Source: Bolinopsis microptera
Lineage: Eukaryota > Ctenophora > Tentaculata > Lobata > Bolinopsidae
Assembly (NCBI RefSeq): GCF_026151205.1
Contig: NC_087076.1
Span: forward strand, 8,718,902-8,782,901
Direction: 5' to 3'
Length of the DNA: 64,000 bases
The notes beneath the pieces were generated by a model that worked only from the letters and a program-made list of their open reading frames with translations, ran no database searches and was not told the origin of the DNA. Below are positions 1 through 11,264 of this stretch, one piece after another. Position 1 is the first letter of the stretch. Each line of letters opens with the position of its first letter. Both the position numbers and the translations under genes were made by a program.

Positions 1-334
1 ACCTTTGTCACACTCTTACTAAATCTATTGGATGAAACCAGATTAAGACCTGATCTGCTTGGTCTGAACAAGTCTGAACCATAATCAGTCAAGCCATTAA
101 TAACCTTAAAAGCTTCAATAAGGTCCCCACGTATTCGCTGCTCTGCCAGCGTTGTCAAATTAAGGATTTCCAGTCTACGGCTGTAAGGAAGAGTACCCAC
201 CTCATCAATCAGACGGGTAAACCGCCTCTGGACGCTCTCCAGCTCCAAAACAGTCCCCCAACTTCCATGAGCCGCAACTGGATTCCACAATTGGACACAA
301 TACTCTAGATGAGGTCTTATCAAAGATGAGGCGC
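1..334 (-). mobile_element. LINE reverse transcriptase, C-terminal fragment (runs off left edge)
   Basis: The minus strand is open from about 334 to the window edge. It encodes a typical C-terminal region of a CR1/L2/Jockey-like non-LTR reverse transcriptase: IRPHLEYCVQLWNP, then LESVQRRFTRLI, then RRLEILNLTTLAEQRIRGDL, then EAFKVINGL. This block lies downstream of the polymerase core in such elements. The catalytic YADD box is not present here. The fragment joins abruptly, in a different frame, to a PHD-finger reading frame at about 335, so it is a rearranged, non-functional copy. The family assignment rests on motif recall, not on a search. Confidence 0.82.
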
Positions 335-590
335 CACAAAACAGTATGGGCACTTCCAGTTTGTTAGATTCAGTAACATCTCGTTTTTAAGGCCAGATAA
401 ACCAACACTACTCAGGTGCCAAAATAATTGGCAAGCTTCACATTCAACTGATAGTTCTTCTGACATGTAAACATCACATTGGCAGTATTTTTCCTCTGGC
501 ACTGGGACATTATCAGAAGATGAATCCTTAGGGGGACTCGTCTTGACTCCACGTTTTTTCGTATCGACACCCTCTCGGGTACATTGTTAC
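320..590 (-). pseudogene. PHD-type zinc-finger fragment, probable LINE ORF1 remnant
   Basis: The minus-strand frame carries a Cys/His pattern like a PHD finger: CQC, then CEACQLFWHLSC-like spacing (here CEACQLFWHLSS), then WKCPYC. The upstream residues are basic and Ser/Pro-rich (KKRGVKTSPPKDSSSD). PHD fingers occur in ORF1 proteins of several CR1-like LINE families. The adjacent fragment is the end of a LINE ORF2, so I infer that this is ORF1 joined to ORF2 by an internal deletion near 335. A stop just upstream (about 590) means no intact start is visible. A host PHD exon is possible but less likely here. Confidence 0.55.
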
Positions 591-617
591 TTGCCATCCT
601 TGAACTCAAATTATTTG

Positions 618-1020
618 TTATATAGTAGTGTTGAAAGTATTAAAACTTGATATTTTAAGTGTGTGAGGAACGGAGAGAAGCTGAGGTTCTGTTTCAACGT
701 CTTTGCAAACAGTGGTTAGGAGTTCAGCTAGATCGTATCTCTGAGTGAATTGTGTCTTAGTGAAATGTAGCCTCCGATTTTGCAGGTTAGAGTATGGTTG
801 ATATGGTTTTGTTGTCCACATACACATAGGGGACTTCTTTTAGCTGTAGACAGTGTAAGATTATATCTGAGTGAGAGGGCATCAAAGAATTCTTGTTTGT
901 TGAGGACCATACCCACATGCTTTTAGAGGGAGTGTGGATAACCAAATGGATACTCCTTTTTCGCTGAGGAGTTCTATTTGTCTTTGTGTGGATGGGGATA
1001 CCTCACTCATGATAGTTTCA
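618..1020 (-). mobile_element. Retroelement C-terminal fragment with Cys/His knuckle, frameshifted
   Basis: On the minus strand, reading from about 1020 down, I see IELLSEKGVSIWLSTLPLK, then LNKQEFFDALSLRYNL, then the Cys/His cluster CVCGQQNHINHTLTC, then GGYISLRHNSLRD, then AELLTTVCKDVETEPQLL. This order matches a C-terminal module of a widespread invertebrate retroelement ORF. Frame changes near 920 and 735 break it. A second copy on the plus strand (24312-24830) has the same order of blocks and keeps more of the downstream part. Both are remnants. Confidence 0.7.
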
Positions 1021-1039
1021 TGTTGCTGTTTGTAAAGCT

Positions 1040-2330
1040 CTTCCTTAATTTTTCGAAGTAGCGCGCGCCGCTTTCTTCTCGAAATGTTAAGTGCTACGAA
1101 GTAGCGCGCGCCGGGCCAGATCATTAACAATGGTCAAACTACTGGGCCGCGCCGCGCATCAAATAATCCTTCTCGCAACTTCTTCGGTAGATCGGCAAGA
1201 TGCACCACTAGGCCTCGCCGAGGATTGACATCGTGAATCAAACTTTGCAGATTCTTGTTCTCTGATTGGCTGAATCGTATCACCAATCACGTGGTACGTG
1301 GTGCAATTGCATTCTTGGAATAATTGAAGCGTGCAAATGCAATGAACTAACTTAATTGACGATGTCAATTCATGGCAGCTCGGCGCGGCACAGTAGCGCA
1401 TTTTGCCGATCTAGCCGATCTGTCGCTGTGAGAAGCCTTATTAAGTGCGCGGCGCGGCACAGTAACGCATCGCGCTATAATGAACTAACGAGCGCGCGCG
1501 GAGTTCAACAAACTGTGAAGAGCTGCGATCACTTTACTTGTTGACGGATATTACTCGTCTAAATTTCTTCGAAGTAGCGCGCGCCTCTTTCTTCTCGAAA
1601 CGGCAAGTGCTACGAAGTAGCGCGCGCCGGGCCAGATCATTAACAATGGTCAAGATCTCTTGTAGTAATATCGCTTAACGGAATAACGGGTGATACTTGT
1701 AAAATATTTGTTCCATATATTAGGACCGTCGACACGACGAGTCCAACTCGGCGCGCGTCCTGGTAGGTTGTAAACCTACTATAATATTGCCAGCCAGTAT
1801 AGTAAGGTCTGCTGGGTATGAGAGAGCCGAGAAGCTGCAAAAGAAGAGAGCACAGTACACGAAAGGGGGGTGGGGGAGGAGGTAGGGAGTTGAGAAAGAG
1901 GGGAGGATATTTCGATATAAGGCTTATTTTGACGGGGGAAAATATGACATTTTAAAAGTCGATTTTGAGGGTGAAGATCGCGTTTTTAATACCCCATCCA
2001 GCGTCTCCCTATTGTGTTGATAAAATTCTCTAGTTTCTTTTTGTATTTTAAAATTGAAATTTGACTTAGTTGATGGCGAGTTCAGAATTATGCTTTGTCA
2101 AAGTGGATGCTTTTAAAAATGAAAGCGAAAGTCTTTAAACTGCGCGTTGTATTGGTTTCATAGCCACGATACTCGTTCAAATTTTTTCAAAGTAGCGGCC
2201 GTTTTTTATTCTCGAGTTGACGGATGTTACTCGTCTAAATTTCTTCGAAGTAGCGCGCACCGGGCCAAACCATTAACAATGGTTAATTCTTGAGTTAGGC
2301 AAGTGCTACGATGTCAAATGTACTGTGTAA
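1040..2330. repeat. GC-rich interspersed repeat cluster (left)
   Basis: This is a mosaic of short repeats with GCGCGC runs, unlike the AT-rich surroundings. Recurrent modules include GACGGATRTTACTCGTCTAA at 1543 and 2219 (also 13723), TTCGAAGTAGCGCGCGCC at 1568 and 13747, and GGGCCAGAYCATTAACAATG at 1113, 1629 and 23971. Another module is GGGTGATACTTGTAAAATAT followed by the hairpin GTAGGTTGTAAACCTAC, at 1683-1785. The same modules recur, some inverted, at 2850-2960, 13.7-13.95 kb, 22.7-24.3 kb and 56-61.3 kb. No protein-coding capacity is evident. Confidence 0.75.
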
Positions 2331-2560
2331 AAATGACGAAGTTGCGCGCATTTTTAACCGGGTTGAGTTAGTTTAATCATCTCAGGACTACTTTCAATGA
2401 ATTCTACGGTCAAAAATAAAAAGTATCTGCACTAGGGTCCCTGAGAGTCTGAGACGTTGAGATACCGTGTGCAAATCTTGAATGCGTAACAGTAACACAT
2501 TCCAAGCTTCACGTGACACAATTCAGTCAATCAGAGGACTTGAATCTGCATTACCAATTA

Positions 2561-2640
2561 CCTGGAGACCCCAGGCTTTATAAAAATATAATGGTGGAAA
2601 GAAATGTGACAGGCTGAGCGCCGCCTAATAGTAATAAGAA
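2561..2640 (+). mobile_element. Decayed copy of short MITE family A
   Basis: It starts TTACCTGGAGACCCCAGGCT and has GACAGGCTGAGCGCCGC near its end, like the intact copies at 13542-13626 and 47135-47235. The right terminus is degraded and no flanking duplication can be recognised. Confidence 0.55.
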
Positions 2641-2849
2641 TATACAAAGTTACAGTTCGTTAATTGTAATTATTATTATTTGCAATTTGGCTCAAAATAA
2701 AACTTTTGGTATAACTCAAAATCGATATTGTCCCAAATTTTGCCACAAAAGACAATGACATGCATTTAGATTTTTCATTGTGTACATTTAAATAAAATAA
2801 AAAAGAGAGAAATTATTTTGTATACCATTCATAATATCAAATATAATAT

Positions 2850-2960
2850 TAAAGGGTGATACTCGTAAAATATTTGTTCCAAATCACAAATAAAATATTC
2901 ATTCCAAGACCATCGACGAGTCCACCTCGGCGTACGTTTTGTTACGCGTTATTAACCTAC
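2850..2960 (+). repeat. Copy of the GGGTGATACTCG repeat
   Basis: GGGTGATACTCGTAAAATAT followed by TTCC and CGACGAGTCCACCTCGG matches the copies at 1683-1785 and 57335-57412 and the inverted copy at 56858-56945. This copy is interrupted by extra bases in the middle. Confidence 0.6.
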
Positions 2961-4180
2961 AACATTCTAGAATTGATTTATTGCCCGTTAATATCTACCT
3001 AAAATCGCTCTTATCAGCTTCCCTGCCAATATTAGAAGACCATTAAGCAAAAGGGGAACCGTTCCAAGTATATTCTTTAGCTCCTTGAGCAGCTTCTTTA
3101 GGATTTTCCGCATGCTACAGCTTCATTCTAAACAATTCCCATAAAATTAGTAGCTGGTGTGCTATATAGGGAGGGAAATGAATAATTTAGGTGGAATAAG
3201 AAAGAACAAAGTGCCAAAGCGACAGAAAATTGGGGAACTCTGAGTTTGAAGTGTTAATCGCATAAATCGTACAAGTGTTCGAGAAAGGCCGGGTTAAAAA
3301 CTAGAAGTAGAAGGGATTGTAGGTTAGGGGTATAAAATGTCGACCTTATTTCACTTGATCATGCGACGTTCGGCCAAGCTACACCAAGCATAGTTTCAGA
3401 TGAGATATATAATGCGATTAGATTGCACGATCAAACAAAAGACCACCGCCTGTGAGTCACAAGATGAAGAACGAAGCATCTTGACAAATGCAGATAACGT
3501 GCCAACGTTATATACTTATAGTCGCTACTCTGAGACCCTATGAGGCCTAGTACGTGTGACTTGTGACCAAGGTCAAAAGGAAATCGTGGCACGTGAGGAA
3601 TCATAATTTTCCCATTCTCCACGACAAATCGCAATTTTTGACGTTCTCCGCGACAAATTGTGCATTTTTCTTCAAATCTGAGGACCAAATTTGCGCATTC
3701 TCCTTTAAATCCGAAGGCCATATATCACGTTCTTTATAAGTATATGGAACCCATCACAGCCACAGCCTTCCGAATGTAGGTACGGAATTCAGAAAACCGA
3801 AAAAAATATGTTAGGCTCATAAAGATCTGGGTAGCATGACACATGAACCGTGTAAAAATTGGTTTACAGGAATCCACTTTCACAAGCATTTCTTAACCCA
3901 CTCGTCTGCTGACGTAACATTGTTAGCCAAAAACTTCCCAACTTCCCTAAAACTTAGACAAAAAGCTTAGAAAACCGGACATAAGTTGACCACTAGACAT
4001 AAAATTAACCACTAGACACCCCAATCAATGTCTGGAAAACTGCAAACATTCACATAACGATGACTTACCCCACTTAAGGAATTGTGCAAGAAGACGATGG
4101 ATAGAAGCCCTCTTATGAACAAAGGCAGAGATGAAGAAACAACATAATAAACAACATAATCACAGTGCTGGCAAGCACGA
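2961..4180. other. Intergenic, no gene seen
   Basis: Only short open frames without a recognisable domain. Short near-repeats around the words CGACAAAT and GCATTCTC occur at 3595-3720. I see no gene here. Confidence 0.5.
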
Positions 4181-4194
4181 GCGGTGTCTTTATT

Positions 4195-4275
4195 GGGGGT
4201 ATACTATGTACCCCCTTTACTATTGTACCCTTTTAATATTATACCCCCTTTACTATTATACCCCCTTTGGTACAC
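4195..4275 (+). repeat. Imperfect short tandem repeat (TACCCCCTTTACTATTG)
   Basis: About four imperfect ~18-20 bp units of the form TACCCCCTTTACTATT lie in a row. Confidence 0.7.
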
Positions 4276-4292
4276 GTTACAAGCCTCTTTTG

Positions 4293-4349
4293 TGCACGCG
4301 AAGCGTGCATTGCGGCCGGAGGCGGCGGCCGAAGGCCGCCGCCTCCGGC
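4293..4349. repeat. Two perfect GC hairpins with GAA loops
   Basis: 4293-4309 reads TGCACGC-GAA-GCGTGCA, a 7-bp stem around the GCGAAGC core, which is known as an unusually stable DNA mini-hairpin. 4315-4349 is a 16-bp perfect stem (arms 4315-4330 and 4334-4349) around GAA. The first hairpin's sequence recurs at 60766-60784, inside another GC-rich repeat. Confidence 0.85.
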
Positions 4350-5198
4350 AGGAGTTTTCCAGGCATTAACACTCATCGGAAGTCGTTCAGCAGATTTATT
4401 TTTAGTTCAAAACATTCTAATTTGATGTCAAAGATGACAGGAATAAAAAATAGTTATGTTGAGATTTTTAAGAAATTTGCATAAAATACTCGCCAGCACT
4501 GTTATACGAAATTCGGTAAAAAACCCAAAATCGCCATATTCAGGTGCCTTAAAAACCATGTTAAAATTGAGTTAGAGATCTGAAATTTTTCAGGGCGTCT
4601 AGACGTTGACCAAATCGACTGCAAAAAAAGTTTCAGGTTTCAGGAGCATCGGGAAATGGGTTTTCTAGAACCCCTGTTTTACGATAGATTGTCGTGATAT
4701 ATACATATATTCAGGGATAGACGATAAAATCACTGAAAATTGCTGTTTTCGTCATTTTCTGTTAACTTTAGAGTGCCGTTGTGATTACAGTTCTTCTTGA
4801 AATACTTTGAAACTTTGCATGCTTATCAAACTATATATAAAACAATTACATGCAAAAATTTACGGCGATTCAATATTGGATGCGCATGCAACGTCCGCTC
4901 AAAGTTTGCACGTGCGAAAGGTGAGAATTTTGCTCATTCGTGATTTGAGATTTCCAACAAATTCTGCTTTGCCACGACTGTTTAATGTCATTATATATGA
5001 ATTTAATGCCAACTTGAATGAGTATTAAGTGGCATATTCAGTCAGTGATCGACCGATATGCATACCTAAACACAAGGAAATGTTTTTAAAGGAAAAATTT
5101 CGAAATTGTTGAAACTTCCTCCTTATTAATGAAGATATCATATCAGTTTATATTTCGACTTTATAAAGTACCCTGACATTATAATCAAAAAGAGATGA

Positions 5199-5717
5199 TA
5201 TTTGACCAAAACCCATAATCATGGGTAGAGTGGACCGCTGCCAGTGTCTCTCTTTCCCAAACAAAAGGAAATGATATTAATTTGATTGACCGTTCTCAAA
5301 TGCAAAATGATACCGAGAATGAAATCGGTCGCTCGCTTTTCTCATTCATTTACAATTGTAATAGATTAAGAAGAACTACCCAAAGGCAGCTGTACTCGGC
5401 AATAAAGATTCAATAAACTTCAGCTAATTCAATAAGTAATTACTACCACCCTTACCCCGAAATACTAGGTATCGAGTATCGACACGAACGCAACCCAAAG
5501 AGATTTTTACAGCATCTGATTGATGTACCTAATCAATCGAAACTTATTACAATTCGTAAGCCGTGAATGAATGGGAAAAGCGAGCGACCGATTTCATTCT
5601 CGGTATCATTTTGCATTTGAGAACGGTCAATCAAATTAATATCATTTCCTTTTGTTTGGGAAAGAGAGACACTGGCAGCGGTCCACTCTACCCATGATTA
5701 TGGGTTTTGGTCAAATA
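5199..5717. mobile_element. Foldback MITE with ~150-bp inverted arms
   Basis: The left arm (5199-5350) and right arm (5567-5717) are near-identical inverted copies. For example, TATTTGACCAAAACCCATAA at the left edge faces its complement at the right edge. The loop of about 216 bp (5351-5566) has no coding capacity. The arms are so similar that the insertion must be young or the arms gene-converted. I see no convincing target-site duplication, so the superfamily is unknown. Confidence 0.88.
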
Positions 5718-7552
5718 ATACGTACGTAATATGTTAGGCATAAGATAATAAGGTTAGTTAGCAGTTTATATGTATAGACCCTTTGGCCTTTATTAATATA
5801 GACAATTAATCTATATTATAAGACCTTTGCAACCACAATATGGACAAAAACTCATGAGGGTAAAGGAAATATTTCTACGGACATAGTGATAGTGTAAACC
5901 TTACACAAAGGATGCCATGCAATGCTGGCAACATGCCGCCACCTCTAAGTCGCCACAAAAAGCCGCTGAGCTGCAAAATTTTAGCGATTTAAACTTCATT
6001 CTGTCCGATAACCATAATATATAATGATAATATGCCATAGGACTACTTGTTCCAGAACCACGTGCCTAAGAAAAAATTGATCACTTGAAGAACCGTTTCA
6101 TTCATTATATTACTATGGTCTATCTATATTCTTTACTTGCTCTACATTGCTGTATCAATTTGTGTCAAACTAATAAAATTTAAATTGGAAGTCTTGAATA
6201 AAATCACAATACCATGACGAATGAAATAAAAAGTAACATGAAGATCTAAATCCCAGCAAAAATATAAAACCAAAGTTTTAAGACGCTCAATAGTGGGTGC
6301 AGATTGCAGAACCTTCCGAGACGGACTCGCAACTAACATTTGTCCATCAATTGGTACCGTGGTTAATAACAAATCTGTCAAATAACAAGCTAGGTAAGGA
6401 ATGTTCCCGAAAATACGTCAACACAAAACAGATACCAAATGAATTCTTTTGTAGAACATGAACGTGTGTAACGGCTGAAGAGTCACCATATCCCACATGG
6501 AATGTCACCTTCTGTGTTTGTGTTCCTATAAGCACCCAAGCAGCGCTCTAACATTATTTGCAGTATTAAAGTTAAACATCAAACACTGTTTCTATGTGTT
6601 TTAATCATTCATTAATTATACTGTAGGTAACATGGAGATGTTTGGTCAGTAAGACGTCTGGCGACTGTTAAATTTAGTTGGGTTTGAATTCATGCAGATT
6701 TGATTCTAAATTATAATCAATACTGTTAAATTCGCATCAACGTTTTACTTTTATAAATCTACTGGAAGCAATATTTATGTACCTTTATCATAGATTAACT
6801 TAGTTTTAAAGAATGAGGATACAAATTTTACTAAAATACTTGACCACATGTCCTGTTGCCTAATATGTAATTACGTGATGCACTGTTGCCACCGTACAAC
6901 TACACACATTTTATCCAGTTTACCTTTTCAGATTTGGTATTTGGGGGACGTTGTCGCTTCGTTTCTTTGTTCTCGCACTCATTTTACTCCAGCGAGTTCT
7001 AAGGAATAAGTTCTGAGGAAGAGTCCTGCAATTACTCTGAGTACTTATTGAATATGAGCACTTGAAGTAAGGCAGCTATAGTAGGAGTAGAGTGGGATAA
7101 CTAGTAGTTAGTAATTCTAAAGAAAGAGCAGATCGTGCTGTGAGTATAACATACAGAATAATATTTGTCAATATTACTGATAGTAATAGTGATGGTTGTT
7201 CTTAAATATTGAAGCGATGCAGTAAATGCTTATCTTTCCAATCGTAAAGACTTTTTTTTCAAAACTATTGTCCAAGAAATTTTGTGACGTTGATATAAAA
7301 TTTAGTACAGAAAATTAAATTTCAACGTGGTCCATTTAAACGCGTCCTGTTGATTTGAAGTAAATTATACTCCGTATTATTATATTATATTCGCGACAGT
7401 AACTTATCCATTTTGTTTGCGAAATATTTTCTGGCCATTCAACAGGAAAACGGCAAATATTTTGTTTGAATTGCATTTCGTTATCAGTATTAATCAGTTT
7501 TTTTCTATAGATGTAATCCAGCGAAAGTTGAATTAAACCAGTAGAATTAGAC
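5718..7552. other. Intergenic, no gene seen
   Basis: AT-rich sequence with short frames only. It precedes the TSP1-protein gene and presumably holds its promoter, but no core element is convincing. Confidence 0.5.
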
Positions 7553-9349
7553 ATGTTAGGTATGTTGATACTGATCATCCCTTTAGTGTCAGCAGCTTCA
7601 AATGCAGGTCAGTACCCAGAGCTCATTATACAATACAATAATATCTGACGTTGTTTCATCTTAAGTTCAGATGGCTAAAAAATACGTTACTTACAATTAC
7701 AATTACAATTACAACGTCCGTTTTGCGTTGAAGATTCAGAAATTTTCAACGTCGCGGTGGACGATTCAAAAAACGTATTACTTGAAAATGGCTTTAACTG
7801 AATATATTCCTTTCAAAAGATGCGCTTTAACAATTCTTATAAACCAAAAAGGTGTTAGAATAGATCTTAAGCTCAGTATCGATATAATTATAAACATTTC
7901 GTATTTCAGATCCCAACAAAAGTCTCGGAACCTTGAACCTAACGTATGAAATGTGTGGCATGATCCGACCAATAGGTAGCAACCAGTGTGTCACTGTGCC
8001 CGGAAATAGGGACGATACTCTCATTCTGACCTCTGATTGTGCTGTGAGGAACGTATTCTGCTACAACTCAACGAGTAGGTTTATCAAACCTAAGGACGAT
8101 GACAAGGACTGTGTAGCAAGCGAGGATAACAGGCTTCTCCTCAAGACTTGCGAGGACCTCGAACTTATGAAATGGTTATACTCGATAGAACCCATGATTA
8201 AGCAATCTGAAAAATGCTGGAAACAGTCTGCTTCTACAAATGCCAATGCTAAAGATATTGGAGTTGTCGCTGAGTGTGACGAAGAGTGTCACTTCCAACT
8301 CATCAAAAGTTCAGGTTTGTTTCCAAATTTCAGATCAGGAGGTTTGTTATTGGCGTCACTAGAGCTATGCATATGATTACCTTGAAGCTATAGGTAGAAT
8401 TGCACTGCCATACTTTACCTCCGTTGTGCAAAAATTCTGACCCTATTAAATTAGGTGATAAGACGCACGAGATCAACTTGACGAAAGAGAAGATAGACCT
8501 CAGATTCGGACTCAAACCTGGGGTTACCAAGAATAATGTCCTAAACTACCGCTGTCAAGTGGTTCTCAACTTCTTCTCAGACGATAAAGAATCCAGTATT
8601 GGACTGGTCAGAGTGCACATGCGATCATTCGAGACACAATCTACTATTAACCAGAGTGTGACGGTCGTCAACTGGGAGGACTCATCAACTAGCTGCACCA
8701 AGGATTCAACAGATCACCCTGCACTGAAGAAACTTCACACTGGCGAGGCAAACTTGATTCTATCTGTGGATACGCTTGGTAACTTGAGGATGGAGCTAGA
8801 CATAGTTAATGAGACTTTTGAATGTGAAAGTGGGTTCCTGAAAAGAGCAACGAAGATGGTCGTTCAATGGGTAAATCTGGCAAAGCCTCCGTTTAGGAAC
8901 AAAGCGGATGAATTTTTCACAGTTGAACTGAGAACAATAACAATTCCTGGTAAGTTTGAACTATAGCTGTAAGATATAAACGTATGTTACTGTCTGTTTC
9001 TCCTGGTCCCATAAGTTTTTCAGCGTCAGGATATTTAATAGTTACAAAATTTTAATGGAGGTGCGAAATTATAATTATCCGGCAAAGCTGCATCATTTAT
9101 AGTTAAGATAAGTTTCGTAAAAATGTATTACATGTTCCAATATTTAAACAATTTACTTGAATTTCAGTTCACGGTAGGTACACTGAGTACGGTAGTTGGT
9201 CGGAATGTTCTAAAGAATGCGGAGTAGGAACCAAAACCCGAACTAGGACTTGTACTAACCCGGCACTTCAACACGGAGGAGATGAGTGTGTTGGTGACGC
9301 GCAAGATCAGACCTGCAATACACATCCTTGTCCAAGTAAAACATTTTAA
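7553..9349 (+). CDS. Secreted protein with ricin-like region and TSP1 repeat (4 exons)
   Basis: Predicted exons are 7553-7607, 7910-8314, 8398-8949 and 9168-9349, giving 379 residues. All introns are GT-AG and all are phase 1, as in shuffled extracellular modules. Exon 1 is a signal peptide (MLGMLILIIPLVSAASNA). Exon 2 (about residues 19-154) is Cys-rich, and SNQCVTVPGN followed by repeated Cys blocks resembles a ricin-B/beta-trefoil lectin; this is a weak assignment. Exon 3 (about 154-338) is a domain I do not recognise, with N-glycosylation sites such as NQS and NET. Exon 4 is a clear TSP1 repeat, with YGSWSECSKECGVGTKTRT, six Cys and a final THPCP. The stop is at 9347-9349. A donor-like GT at 9336 could instead continue the gene, but no further TSP1 exon is visible up to 11.2 kb. 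Confidence 0.8.
7683..7714 (+). repeat. Short (TTACAA)n microsatellite in intron 1
   Basis: About five TTACAA units lie inside the first intron of the TSP1-protein gene. Confidence 0.7.
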
Positions 9350-11264
9350 TGTTACAGCTTACAAATTATTGAATAAGGATATGGTATTGATTAAGAAAAT
9401 TCGGTACTTTTAATTAATTATAAGCTGACGACCAAAAGAATGTCCATGCATGTACGATAATTAGGTTAGTACGAGACTCTTAAACATTAACGCTGAGGAA
9501 TAATCGTGAAATATTGGGAACTATTTCACGATTACAACCTGGCTAAAATTATGAACATTTTTGCTAATTCTTTGCTTAATAAATGTTTAACTTAACAGTA
9601 TAATCTCAGTTAAATTTACAATTTTCATTGGGATCCCGCTCCGATTAATAAAAAGGTGAGTATATGACATAATATATGGAAGTTTAATAATCATGATAGT
9701 CTTGCCAAGACAGAAAAACTGGGGAAACTTGGGAACCCTCGAATCTCGATCTACAGGATTACTGTAAAACGAGATATATCGACGCTACACTAAATATGCC
9801 TTAACACTCATCAGAAAGGTAACTTTACCAGGTCTGCAGTACAGGAGTGTATGTGTTTTGAGTTGTCAGCCGACCCGTTTTCTGTTTTGTCGCGTCCAGT
9901 TCGTGCTATTTGTTTCTCTCACATGATCATCGAACCGCTTCATATGTGACTTCCCCTTTTAGGTCACAAGTTAGTGAAATTAAACCCCTTTCTCTCTTAT
10001 ATTTATTATTAACCTCTAACTCCCATCCCATCCCGAGTCCCGACCCATTGAACCACTTTCAGTCAGAACGCAGCTGATATTTATAGTTATCACTTGGTCC
10101 TTAATCCTTAATTGGTGACAAACTATGTTAGTACCACTTCTACTCTATACCAAGCTGGTCGTTGCAGAAAGTTATCTTCAGCTCCTGTCTCCTCTGCAGA
10201 AAATCAAAATTCCGGTTTGCCCTAGAAGTAGAAAAGGTAATTATATGACAGGTTTTGGGAAGAGTGGTACTGGTAGAATAGAAAAACGACACAAACAGCT
10301 CTGTGAACTGGGATCCTTCTACTGAAAGTCGTGATTTACCCAATCCATTTAATTTGGAACTGATGATGCCGATTGGCAATTACGATAGACTCATAGAGAT
10401 GAAATTTCAATTCACGTCATAATTTTACGGCGGAATACGTTTCTATGGAATTCCACAGTAATATATCTCAGTGGAATTTCTTTGTAATATGTTTCAGTGG
10501 AATTCCACAGTGATAAGCTTCATTGGAATTCTACGGTGCTGTGCTCGGATTTTGGGCTCTGTACACTTACAGATTCGACTCTTATCATCAAGTTTTTCTT
10601 CCATCCACTTTTATTTTTAACCTGTTAATTATAATAGTACGTCAAATAAGTTATACGTAGTTATCAACTACAACTCATACAGCATACCAAATATAGAGTT
10701 ACACAAAGCATTAATTTAAATATTTTCAGATTAAGAATTTAAGATTGAAGATGGAAGCCCCCTCTCTAGACCGACAAATCTACTTTTGACTACTAACTAC
10801 TTTAACTACTAGAAGTATGCGAGTTATTTGTAATTTTAAAGAAAATGTTCATTAAATCAAAATCTATTTTTAGGCCTGAAGCAAAATTAAGGATCTGTAT
10901 GTTGTTTTGACTCGATTCATACTTTCTCGTAGGGTCCTGAGATTTGCGTTCATACTATAAACTATTAATACCGTTGAAAATGTAATTTATACAGTTTTAA
11001 TACTTGCTTAAAAAGTTTTAAGAGAATGCATTAAAAGTGCATTAAGCTTGCTTCTATATAAAATTGGTTGAAACGTAATATTGATTACAATTTTATTCAA
11101 ACCTGACGAGTTAATTTTTGCGTAACTATAAAAAAGAATGGAGGATCAAAAGTCAAAATCGAAATTCTAAATAGAAAAAATAATTGTAGAACACTTCATG
11201 ATTACACGTAAGACCAGTAACAATGTAAACAAAATATGTGTGTAGGATTGGATTTTGATTTATC
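9350..11264. other. Intergenic, no gene seen
   Basis: AT-rich. A TAATAAATG motif at about 9578 could serve as the polyadenylation signal for the TSP1 gene. Near-repeats of GTGGAATTCCACAG-like words lie at 10440-10540. No supportable coding exon. Confidence 0.45.

Noticed and set aside
10125-10240. Signal-peptide-like frame MLVPLLLYTKLVVAESY
   Set aside because: No second exon or domain could be joined; probably chance.
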